From NCBI RefSeq assembly GCF_946885855.1, contig NZ_CAMPHH010000145.1, positions 1 through 8,617 of the forward strand: 8,617 nucleotides of DNA, in the 5' to 3' direction. Numbering within the stretch: position 1 is the first letter of the stretch; every line of letters starts with the position of its first letter. The notes below the pieces were generated by a model. It did no database searches. It was given only the letters and a program-made list of their open reading frames with translations, and had not been told where the DNA came from. This DNA comes from an uncultured Actinotalea sp. GTDB taxonomy: Bacteria > Actinomycetota > Actinomycetes > Actinomycetales > Cellulomonadaceae. Position numbers and translations under genes: made by a program. Positions 1 through 5,611 of this stretch are shown piece by piece.

Positions 1-33
1 CGCCACACAGCACAGGCCGACGCAACGGGTGCA

Positions 34-59
34 GTCCGACGCGAGCCGGCTCGCGGGAC
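34..59 (-). terminator. Hairpin just downstream of the four-cysteine membrane protein gene
   Basis: Positions 40-55 form a perfect 16-base palindrome (CGCGAGCC/GGCTCGCG). Flanking GTCC (34-37) and GGAC (56-59) can extend the stem past a 2-base bulge. In RNA the central CCGG would be the loop. It begins 4 bases past the stop codon of the minus-strand gene at 63, where an intrinsic terminator would sit. There is no T-run, which is common for terminators in high-GC actinobacteria. It could also end a plus-strand gene lying left of the window. Confidence 0.5.
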
Positions 60-62
60 GAC

Positions 63-725
63 TCACCCGAGGTCCGCCTCCTCGAGCACCTGGCGCAGCC
101 CGGGCGGCGCGAAGCCCGACGACGTCACCGCGGTGACCTCCGCCGAGCACGCCCGCAGCGCGGTCCGGTCGTCCCACTGCTCCGGGCCGGTGACCTGGTC
201 GCGGTACCAGCCGAGGGCGTCGTCGGCGGAGCGGACCGCCGGGTCCTGCCCGGCGACGCACGCCACGAGTCGGTCGCGGGCCGCGCCCAGCTCGCCCCGG
301 CCGACGTCGTGCTGGAGGAACCAGACCGCCTCGACCGCGTCGTTCTCGCGATCGCACGCCGCACCGGCCTCCTGGGCCTCCTGCTCGGACGGCGCCGCGT
401 CGCCGAGCTCGCGGCTGTAGTCGCTGCGCCCGTACCGCTCGCCGGCGGGGTCCACCTCTTGGCCGGCGTCCTGCTGGCACCCGACCCAGGCCCGGAGCGC
501 CTCGTCCATCTCGTCCGCGTCGACCACCCGGTCCGCCAGGACGCGCTGCTCCGTGGGCGAGAGGTCCTCCATCAGCGCCCGCGCGGCGCTGTCGTCGCGC
601 CAGGCCGCCACGAGCTGCGTCACGACGAGCGCGGCGACGACGAGCGTCCCGCCGAGCACGAACCACGCCCACCGGCCCGACCGGTCCTCACCGCGCTCCA
701 CTGCGGCGTCCCGCTCCTGCACCAT
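63..725 (-). CDS. Single-pass membrane protein with four extracytoplasmic cysteines, function unknown
   Basis: A 220-residue protein that I do not recognise as a named family. Residues 1-19 are charged and hydrophilic, residues 20-42 (from WAWFVLGG to LVAAW) form one strong transmembrane helix, and the remaining ~175 residues are acidic and helix-rich. The soluble part holds four cysteines, at about residues 83, 124, 156 and 193, spaced 32-41 apart; two disulfides are possible if it faces outside. The frame stays open far upstream, but ATG at 725 is chosen because AAGGGG (734-739) sits 8 bases before it and because the upstream extension overlaps an opposite coding region and reads as low-complexity Arg/Pro/Gly. 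It is transcribed away from the small gene at 834, and a hairpin follows its stop. It resembles the many lineage-specific actinobacterial proteins with a membrane anchor and a scattered-Cys ectodomain; no function is claimed. Confidence 0.8.
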   Translation of the reverse strand: MVQERDAAVERGEDRSGRWAWFVLGGTLVVAALVVTQLVAAWRDDSAARALMEDLSPTEQRVLADRVVDADEMDEALRAWVGCQQDAGQEVDPAGERYGRSDYSRELGDAAPSEQEAQEAGAACDRENDAVEAVWFLQHDVGRGELGAARDRLVACVAGQDPAVRSADDALGWYRDQVTGPEQWDDRTALRACSAEVTAVTSSGFAPPGLRQVLEEADLG

Positions 726-733
726 CCCGCTCA

Positions 734-739
734 CCCCTT
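734..739 (-). promoter_or_regulatory. Ribosome binding site fixing the start at 725
   Basis: Minus-strand AAGGGG lies 8 bases before ATG 725. It overlaps the only nearby alternative start (GTG, three codons upstream) too closely to serve it, so it decides the start. A possible -10 box TAGCGT lies further upstream at 760-765, without a convincing -35. Confidence 0.55.
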
Positions 740-833
740 GCCGGCCCGACCTCGCGCCCACGCTACGCCGCCGGTCGGGGACCGGGGGCCTTGGTCCCGG
801 GCGCGGGGGGCCGCCGGTGCCGATGCTGAGGGC

Positions 834-1052
834 ATGGGCACGGTCCTCTTCCTGCTGCTGCTGACGACGACGCTCTTCGCGCTCGGTCGTCAGGTGCAGC
901 CGCGCCGCGAGCGCCGGCCGCTCCTCGAGCTGACCGCGCGGGACGTCGCGTGGACCTGCGTCGCGGGCGTGCTGCTGCTCGAGCACCTGCACGAGGTGTG
1001 GGTCACCCGCGGTGGACCCGGGACGGGTCCGAGCACCGCAGCCCCTGCCTGA
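834..1052 (+). CDS. Small membrane protein with two hydrophobic segments, function unknown
   Basis: A 72-residue reading frame starting at ATG 834. It has a hydrophobic segment at residues 4-17 (VLFLLLLTTTLFALG), a basic stretch (QPRRERR) at about 22-28, a second hydrophobic segment at about 39-50, and a short polar Gly/Pro/Thr/Ala tail. Wobble positions are almost all G or C, as expected of a real gene here, whereas the opposite-strand frame over the same bases reads as low-complexity. GAGG sits only 2 bases before the ATG, so a leaderless start (GATGCT, then 6 bases, then ATG) is also possible. It is divergent from the four-cysteine gene and is followed by a strong hairpin at 1085-1128. It could be a non-coding stretch with biased composition; no family recognised. 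Confidence 0.5.
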   Translation: MGTVLFLLLLTTTLFALGRQVQPRRERRPLLELTARDVAWTCVAGVLLLEHLHEVWVTRGGPGTGPSTAAPA

Positions 1053-1084
1053 GGCCGACGGCGCCACCCTCAGCCGTCCGCCGG

Positions 1085-1128
1085 ACGACCGCGGCCGCCG
1101 CACCGTGCAGGTGGGCGGCCGCGGTCGT
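1085..1128. terminator. Strong bidirectional hairpin terminator between convergent genes
   Basis: Positions 1085-1099 (ACGACCGCGGCCGCC) and 1114-1128 are exact reverse complements, giving a 15-bp stem. CACC (1101-1104) and GGTG (1110-1113) extend it inward past a one-base bulge, leaving the loop GTGCA. Outside, CCGG at 1081-1084 and 1131-1134 can pair across a 2-base bulge. It lies between the stop of the plus-strand small gene (1052) and the stop of the minus-strand LVIVD gene (1151), so it can end transcription from both sides. There is no T-tract. Confidence 0.75.
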
Positions 1129-1150
1129 CACCGGCCGACGACGCGCCGGG

Positions 1151-2989
1151 TCAGAGGCTGTCCGCCAGACGGCGCATCTCGGCCGCGAGCGCCTCCTGGC
1201 CGGGACCGGTGAGCTGCCCGGCCTTGGCGTTGAGCGTCGCCCGCGCCGAGTTCTGGCCGCGCGCCGCGAAGCCCTCCGCACGGTCGACGAACCGCGTGAC
1301 GTCAGCGGCCTCCTTGGCGCTCAGGGCGCCGGCGCGGACCGCCTGGTCGTACGTGGCGCGGACGAGCGCGAAGCTCGGGTCGTGCACGATCGGCTCCTGG
1401 AGCTGGGCGTTCAGCTCCCCCACCGTGGCCGCGCGGGCCGCGGCGATCTCGTCGGCGGTCAGGTCGTCCGTGGGGGTGAGGCCCCAGCTGTCGAAACCGA
1501 GGAAGATCTCGTTGCCGTAGACGTTCCCGTTGAACCAGTAGATCGACCAGTAGCCGCCCTGGTGGAAGACGGTCGGGTCGTACGGCCCACGGTCGAAGAA
1601 GCCGATCTCCTTCGGCGCGGCGGAGTCGGTGAAGTCGAACACGGACGCACCGCCCTCGTACCAGGCCTGCACCATGACGTCACGGCCGGGGACCGGGATC
1701 AGGTTGCCGTTGTGCGCCACGCACACCTCGGTGCTCGACTGCACCCCAGGGATCTTGTAATAGCTCCGCCACACGAGCGACGGCGTGCCGGCCTCGTCGC
1801 GGACGATGTCGAAGATGGCGTTGGCGCCCCAGTTGGTCGGGTCGGTCGGGCGGCACCGGGCCCCCACGCCGCCGCCCCACTCGTCGGTGAAGACGACCTT
1901 GGTGCCCGCGTCGTTGAACGTCGCGGAGTGCCAGTAGGCGAAGTTCGGGTCGGAGGCGACGGCGACCCGCTGCGGGTTCGCCGCGTCGGTGATGTCGAGC
2001 AGCAGGCCGTCGCCCTGGCAGGCGCCGGCGGCGAGGCCGATCGCCGGGTAGGCCGTGATGTCGTGGCACGCCGACGTCGCGGAGACGCGCTGACCGCCGG
2101 GCGCGTTGCCCGGTGCCGAGGCGCGCGGGTCGTCGGCCGGCAGGATCGCCTGGGTCCCGCTCGGGGTGAGGCCCGCGATGGGCTGGGCGTCCGAGGCGAA
2201 GAGGCGCGGGCTGCTGGTGACGCGTGCCGCCGCCGGGTCGGCGAGCGGCACCTCGATGACGTCGATGCTGTACGCCGACGTCGCCGGGTTCGTCGTGGAC
2301 GAGGGCGAGCAGCCGGCGAGCTGGCCGGCGGGCCGGATCCCCGCGGTGCCCGAGTTGTAGACCCAGACCCGGTCGGTCACGCCGGGCTGGGTGACCACGG
2401 TGTGGGTGTGCGAGCCCCGGCAGGTCTGCACCCCGGCGACGTACCGCGGGGCGAGCGGGTCGCTGATGTCGAAGATCCGCACCCCGCGGAAGACGGGCTG
2501 CGTCGGGTTCGTCGAGCAGTCCACCCGGGCGTTCGTCGCCTCCACGGACATGAACAGGAGGTCGCCGTGCACCGAGACGTCGCCCTGCCCGCCGACGCAG
2601 CTGACCACGGTGCGGAGCACCGGGTTCGCGGGGTCGGAGACGTCGTAGACGCCGAAGCCGCGGTAGTTGCCCGAGAAGGCGAAGTCGCCCTGGAAGGCGA
2701 GGTCGGAGTTGATGTTGCTGTAGTTGAAGGCGGCCGCCACCCCGGGGTACGCGGGCTTGTCGCGCTCGGCGAGCAGGTCCATGCCCAGGGAGGCCGTGCC
2801 GGCCGAGCGGTCCGGGACGGTGAACTCCGAGCCGCCCGCGGTGGGGTTGTTCCCGGGCGCCAGGCCCTGACGGGGGTCGAGATCCGTCTGCGCCACGGCG
2901 ACACCTGCCGGGACGAGGGCCACGGTGAGGGCGGCGGTCAGCGTCGCGGCGCGCAGCCTGGCCCGGCGGCCGGAGGGGCGTGCTCTCAT
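1151..2989 (-). CDS. Secreted LVIVD-repeat (beta-propeller-like) protein
   Basis: A 612-residue exported protein. Residues 1-33 form a signal peptide: basic (RRARLR), then hydrophobic, ending A-V-A before Q34. The RR pair gives a weak Tat look, but Sec export is equally possible. Between residues ~85 and ~505 there are repeated blades ending in Asp-(Val/Ile/Phe)-(Ser/Thr)-Asp with nearby Pro: YDVSDPANP (115), FDISDPLAP (173), LDITDAANP (331), FDFTDSAAP (451). This matches the LVIVD repeat (YncE/propeller-like) family. Each blade is followed by a histidine motif (SHTHT, CHDI, YWHS, VAHNG, VFHQG), and eight cysteines are scattered through the fold. Residues ~508-612 are a separate helical region of unknown role. 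The ATG at 2989 is preceded by GAGGA 4 bases upstream. The gene is divergent from the DUF305 lipoprotein gene. Ligand or activity unknown; such repeats usually serve binding or scaffolding, often outside the cell. Confidence 0.9.
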   Translation of the reverse strand: MRARPSGRRARLRAATLTAALTVALVPAGVAVAQTDLDPRQGLAPGNNPTAGGSEFTVPDRSAGTASLGMDLLAERDKPAYPGVAAAFNYSNINSDLAFQGDFAFSGNYRGFGVYDVSDPANPVLRTVVSCVGGQGDVSVHGDLLFMSVEATNARVDCSTNPTQPVFRGVRIFDISDPLAPRYVAGVQTCRGSHTHTVVTQPGVTDRVWVYNSGTAGIRPAGQLAGCSPSSTTNPATSAYSIDVIEVPLADPAAARVTSSPRLFASDAQPIAGLTPSGTQAILPADDPRASAPGNAPGGQRVSATSACHDITAYPAIGLAAGACQGDGLLLDITDAANPQRVAVASDPNFAYWHSATFNDAGTKVVFTDEWGGGVGARCRPTDPTNWGANAIFDIVRDEAGTPSLVWRSYYKIPGVQSSTEVCVAHNGNLIPVPGRDVMVQAWYEGGASVFDFTDSAAPKEIGFFDRGPYDPTVFHQGGYWSIYWFNGNVYGNEIFLGFDSWGLTPTDDLTADEIAAARAATVGELNAQLQEPIVHDPSFALVRATYDQAVRAGALSAKEAADVTRFVDRAEGFAARGQNSARATLNAKAGQLTGPGQEALAAEMRRLADSL

Positions 2990-3143
2990 GAAGTCCTCGT
3001 CTCGTCAGGAGGCTCGCCATCCGTACCGCGTCGGTGCGGTCCCTGGTGTCGGTTCACCATCCGGGTAACATGATCAGATCAATATCCACGGCAACGTCCG
3101 GGAGATCAAGAGGTACGAGCGGACGCCAGGCCGAGAGGAAGAC
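2990..3143. promoter_or_regulatory. Shared divergent promoter region of the LVIVD and DUF305 genes
   Basis: This 154-bp gap drives genes on both strands. It contains the most A+T-rich patch of the window (about 3066-3085). A plus-strand -10 candidate is TAACAT (3066-3071); a minus-strand -35 candidate is TTGATC (3084-3079). Neither has a good partner hexamer, so exact start points cannot be fixed. The palindrome TGATC-A-GATCA lies inside the patch. A weaker inverted repeat, ACCGC (3025-3029) with GCGGT (3036-3040), lies in the probable leader of the LVIVD gene. Confidence 0.55.
3071..3081. promoter_or_regulatory. Candidate operator palindrome
   Basis: TGATC-A-GATCA is an exact 11-base inverted repeat centred on A3076, inside the A+T-rich patch between two divergent genes. 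Its position suits a repressor site controlling one or both genes. No regulator gene lies in the window, and I cannot match the motif to a known regulator. Confidence 0.3.
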
Positions 3144-3905
3144 ATGGCCGGTCCTGCCCGATCCCGCCCCGCGGTCGCGATCGCCGCGATCCTGCTGCTG
3201 TCCGGCTGCACCCTCGGCGGCGCCGAGGACACCCGCGACGACGTCCTCACCCTCCAGCCGGGGCTGCCGGGCGAGGCCAACCGGGCGGTCGACCCCGACG
3301 ACGTCGCGCCGGACGCCTCGCTCGTCTCACCCTTCAGCGACGCCGACGTCGCCTTCCTGGAGGCCATGCGCGTGCACCATGAGCAGGCCCTCACCATGAC
3401 GGCGCTCGTCGAGGAGCGCACCGACCGCGAGGACGTGCTGCTGTTCGTCCGCCGCATGGACATCTCCCAGACCGCTGAGCTCGAGCAGCTGGAGCGGATG
3501 CTGGCCGAGCACGAGGACGCCGTCCGTCGTGGCAGCGCGGGGGATGTCGGGCGGCACGACGGGCACGGCGGGCACGGCACGCATGACGGGCACGGTGGTC
3601 ACGGCGGGCACGGCACGCACGACGGTCCCGACGCGGACGGCGACCACGGCGACATGCCCGGCATGCTGAGCGCCGAGGAGCTGGCCGCCCTGGCGGCCGC
3701 GACCGGCGACGACTTCGTCCGGCTCTTCCTCGAGGGCATGACGCGCCACCACGAGGGCGCCCTCGTCATGGTCGAGGAGCTCTTCGCCGCGGAGGGCTCC
3801 GCCACGGACCCCCGGCTCTTCCGGTTCGCGGACCACGTCGACTCCGACCAGCGCATCGAGCTCGAGCGCATGGCCCGCTTGCACGCGGAGCTCCCGCGGC
3901 CCTGA
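3144..3905 (+). CDS. DUF305 lipoprotein with histidine-rich insert
   Basis: A 253-residue lipoprotein. After a short basic start, residues 10-19 are hydrophobic and the lipobox L19-S20-G21-C22 marks the lipidated cysteine, so the mature protein is anchored on the outer face of the membrane. The rest is a DUF305 domain, an all-helical fold with two signature helices: MRVHHEQALTM (HH at 78-79) and MTRHHEGALVM (HH at 202-203). Between them, residues ~137-174 form a His/Gly/Asp/Met-rich insert containing GHGGHGTHDG-type repeats. DUF305 includes the CopM copper-binding proteins, and the HH and His-rich segments suggest divalent metal or copper binding; this is inference from the family. ATG 3144 is chosen because GAGGAA (3135-3140) precedes it and the lipobox fits. 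It is divergent from the LVIVD gene and convergent with the dehydrogenase gene only 27 bp away. Confidence 0.92.
   Translation: MAGPARSRPAVAIAAILLLSGCTLGGAEDTRDDVLTLQPGLPGEANRAVDPDDVAPDASLVSPFSDADVAFLEAMRVHHEQALTMTALVEERTDREDVLLFVRRMDISQTAELEQLERMLAEHEDAVRRGSAGDVGRHDGHGGHGTHDGHGGHGGHGTHDGPDADGDHGDMPGMLSAEELAALAAATGDDFVRLFLEGMTRHHEGALVMVEELFAAEGSATDPRLFRFADHVDSDQRIELERMARLHAELPRP
3561..3625 (+). repeat. In-frame 36-base period repeat coding for the His-rich insert
   Basis: Two 29-base copies, at 3561-3589 and 3597-3625, match at 27 of 29 positions. They lie 36 bases (12 codons) apart and encode GHGGHGTHDG units. The repeat keeps the frame, so copy-number change would lengthen or shorten the metal-binding stretch without breaking the protein. 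Confidence 0.8.
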
Positions 3906-3932
3906 GCCGTCAGCGCCGGCCGGGGCCCCGCA

Positions 3933-4748
3933 TCACCCGCGGTGGACCTGGAACGGGGCGAAGCTCTGCGTCGTCGGCATGAGCTCGACGACGTTGACGT
4001 TGACGTGCGGCGGCTGCGCCGTGACCCACGCGACCGCCTCCGCCATGTCCTCGGCCGTCAGCGGCTGCATGTCGCGGTAGGTCGCCTCGACCCGGGCCGC
4101 GTCGCCGCCGAACCGGATGTGCGAGAACTCCGTCCCGGCGACCATGCCGGCCTCAAGCACCGTCACGCGCACCCCGGTCCCGTGCAGGTCCGAGCGGAGT
4201 GCGAGGGCGAACTGGTGCGCGAACGCCTTGGACCCGGCGTAGACGTGCCCGCCCGGGTACGGGTAGGTCCCCGCGACGGACCCCATGACGACGACGTGCC
4301 CGCGCCCCCGAGCCACCATCCCCGGCAGGACGGCGTGCACCGTCGCGGCCAGCCCCCGCACGTTGGTGTCGATCATCTGCTCCCAGTCGGCCCACTCGGC
4401 CTCCTGCGCGGGGCCCATCCCCAGCGCGAGGCCGGCGTTCGCGACGACGACGTCCAGCGCCGCCCAGCCCTGCGGCAGCCCGTCGACGACGGCGCGCACG
4501 GCGTCGGGGTCGCGCACGTCCAGCGCGACGGGGTGGACGGCCCCGCCCAGCTCGGCGCGCAGGGCGTCCAGCCGCTCGACCCGCCGGGCCGCGGCGACGA
4601 CGCGGTACCCGTCCGCGACGAGGCGGCGGGTGATCGCGGCGCCGAAGCCGGCGCTCGCCCCGGTGACGAGGGCGACGCGGGACGCCGGCGACGCGGACGC
4701 CCCGGTCGACGGCGTGGCGGACGGCTCGGGCGACGGCGCGGCGCTCAT
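3933..4748 (-). CDS. ydfG: YdfG-type short-chain dehydrogenase (NADP-dependent 3-hydroxy acid/serine dehydrogenase)
   Basis: A 271-residue classical short-chain dehydrogenase/reductase. The nucleotide-binding loop TGASAGFG is at 29-36, the NAG motif at 104-106, the catalytic Ser at 157, and Tyr170 and Lys174 in YAGSK. The paired Arg in AAARR (about 55-56) is typical of an NADP-preferring pocket. Several stretches closely follow E. coli YdfG as I remember it: NAGLALGM, MIDTN, the GGTEFSN-like segment (here AGTEFSH, 204-210), PPHVNVN and the C-terminal VHR. YdfG oxidises L-allo-threonine, serine and 3-hydroxy acids and also reduces malonic semialdehyde in the cytoplasm. Unlike E. coli YdfG, there is a ~23-residue Ala/Pro/Ser-rich N-terminal extension; ATG 4748 is the only plausible start before the fold. 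There is no good ribosome binding site; CACACT followed by six bases and ATG may mean a leaderless transcript. It is not obviously linked to its neighbours. Exact substrate uncertain. Confidence 0.92.
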   Translation of the reverse strand: MSAAPSPEPSATPSTGASASPASRVALVTGASAGFGAAITRRLVADGYRVVAAARRVERLDALRAELGGAVHPVALDVRDPDAVRAVVDGLPQGWAALDVVVANAGLALGMGPAQEAEWADWEQMIDTNVRGLAATVHAVLPGMVARGRGHVVVMGSVAGTYPYPGGHVYAGSKAFAHQFALALRSDLHGTGVRVTVLEAGMVAGTEFSHIRFGGDAARVEATYRDMQPLTAEDMAEAVAWVTAQPPHVNVNVVELMPTTQSFAPFQVHRG

Positions 4749-4790
4749 GCGCCCAGTGTGCCGTCCCCGCGGGCCCCCGACGGCCCGGAT

Positions 4791-4831
4791 CGTGGAGGGT
4801 TCACCGCGTCGGGCGCGGAGAACCCTCCACG
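4791..4831 (-). terminator. Long hairpin after the hydrolase gene and upstream of the ydfG-like gene
   Basis: The 12 bases at 4791-4802 (CGTGGAGGGTTC) are the exact reverse complement of 4820-4831. One mismatch later, CCGCG (4804-4808) pairs with CGCGG (4814-4818), leaving a 5-base loop. It begins 29 bases past the stop of the minus-strand hydrolase gene, a natural terminator position for the three-gene run. It ends 42 bases upstream of the dehydrogenase start on the same strand, so an operator or a dispersed palindromic element is an alternative. No T-tract. Confidence 0.6.
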
Positions 4832-4860
4832 CAGAGCCGGCGACCGGGCCGCCGCGCCGG

Positions 4861-5565
4861 TCACACCCCGCCGAGGACCTCGCGCCGGTAGCGCTCCAGC
4901 AGGGTCACGAGCCCGACGGGGTCCGCCAGCGCGACGAGGTGGCCGCAGTCGAGCTCGTCCGCCTCGATCCCCAGCCGGTCCCGCACCAGCGCGCGCAGGA
5001 ACGGCGCGGGGAAGAGCCGGTCCCGGGCGCCGAGGACGAACCGCGTCGGCACGTCGGGCCAGGCGGCCAGCGGCCACGGGTCGGCGAAGGGGCGGGCGGA
5101 CTGGTCGCGGGGCTCGGGCAGCGCCGCGACGACGTCGTCGGGCACGTCGTGCAGGAAGAGCGCCTGCGCGTCGTCCGGCGTGGCCCGGCCCTCGCGCTCG
5201 GCCGCCCGTCGGGCAGCCTCCTCCTGCCCCGTGACGGACCACCACTCGCCGCCGGTCTCCCCCGGCGTGGGCACCATCGCGGCGGTGAGCACGAGGAGCG
5301 CGACCGGCAGTCGCGTCGCGACGAGCGGCGCGACGAGCCCGCCCATCGACTGGGCGACGACGACGAGCCGCCGTCCGTCCGCGACCGCACCCGCCTCGCG
5401 GACCGCCTCGACGACGGCGTCGGTGTACCTCTCGAGCCCCGCCGTGTCGTCGTCGGCCGGGAGGTCCGGGGCGACGACGTCGTGTCCCCGCTCGCGCAGC
5501 AGCGGCACCACCCGGTGCCAGTACGCGGACTCCCCGCCCGCGCCGGGCACGAGCACGTAGGTCAC
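4861..5565 (-). CDS. Alpha/beta-fold hydrolase (esterase-like)
   Basis: A 234-residue cytoplasmic alpha/beta hydrolase, about the normal length for a small member. The N-terminal strand and oxyanion loop read VLVPGAGGESAYW (about 4-16). The nucleophile elbow is A-Q-S73-M-G-G, a variant of G-x-S-x-G. The acid is probably Asp182 (GARDRLFP) and the base His209 (DCGHLVALADP). A cap segment lies at about 105-165. Substrate unknown; relatives include small esterases and lactonases of the MhpC/salicylate-ester type. The frame stays open well upstream inside the ABC-F gene, but GTG 5565 is preceded by a strong GAGGGGGGAA and puts the fold's first strand at the very start. It lies 46 bp after the ABC-F gene on the same strand and is likely co-transcribed. 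A hairpin follows 29 bases after its stop. Confidence 0.9.
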   Translation of the reverse strand: MTYVLVPGAGGESAYWHRVVPLLRERGHDVVAPDLPADDDTAGLERYTDAVVEAVREAGAVADGRRLVVVAQSMGGLVAPLVATRLPVALLVLTAAMVPTPGETGGEWWSVTGQEEAARRAAEREGRATPDDAQALFLHDVPDDVVAALPEPRDQSARPFADPWPLAAWPDVPTRFVLGARDRLFPAPFLRALVRDRLGIEADELDCGHLVALADPVGLVTLLERYRREVLGGV

Positions 5566-5568
5566 CGG

Positions 5569-5578
5569 TTCCCCCCTC
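5569..5578 (-). promoter_or_regulatory. Strong ribosome binding site that decides the GTG start of the hydrolase
   Basis: Minus-strand GAGGGGGGAA ends 3 bases before GTG 5565. It lies in the gap after the ABC-F stop (5612) and argues against any start inside the upstream gene. Confidence 0.7.
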
Positions 5579-5611
5579 GGCTGCACAGGGCCCACCGTAG
5601 AGGCGGACCCG

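Noticed and set aside
745..779. 7-bp inverted repeat (745-751 with 773-779) upstream of the four-cysteine gene
   Set aside because: Short arms of simple G/C sequence with a 21-base loop are expected by chance in this composition.
726..1103. N-terminal extension of the four-cysteine protein to 346 residues
   Set aside because: The added part is low-complexity, overlaps the opposite small gene and a hairpin, and lacks a ribosome binding site, whereas ATG 725 has one.
950..3073. A 707-residue plus-strand open frame opposite the LVIVD gene
   Set aside because: It reads as repetitive Arg/Gly/Val/Asp sequence without a recognisable domain, while the opposite strand encodes a signal peptide and LVIVD repeats. 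Long antisense frames are expected at this G+C content.
3555..3625. Short repeats resembling a CRISPR or intergenic tandem array
   Set aside because: They lie in frame inside the DUF305 gene and encode GHGGHGTHDG units; there are no spacers and no cas genes.
3906..3932. CGGGGCCCCG palindrome (3921-3930) as a terminator between the DUF305 and dehydrogenase genes
   Set aside because: The palindrome has no room for a loop without losing most of its pairs, and the gap is only 27 bp; too weak to call.
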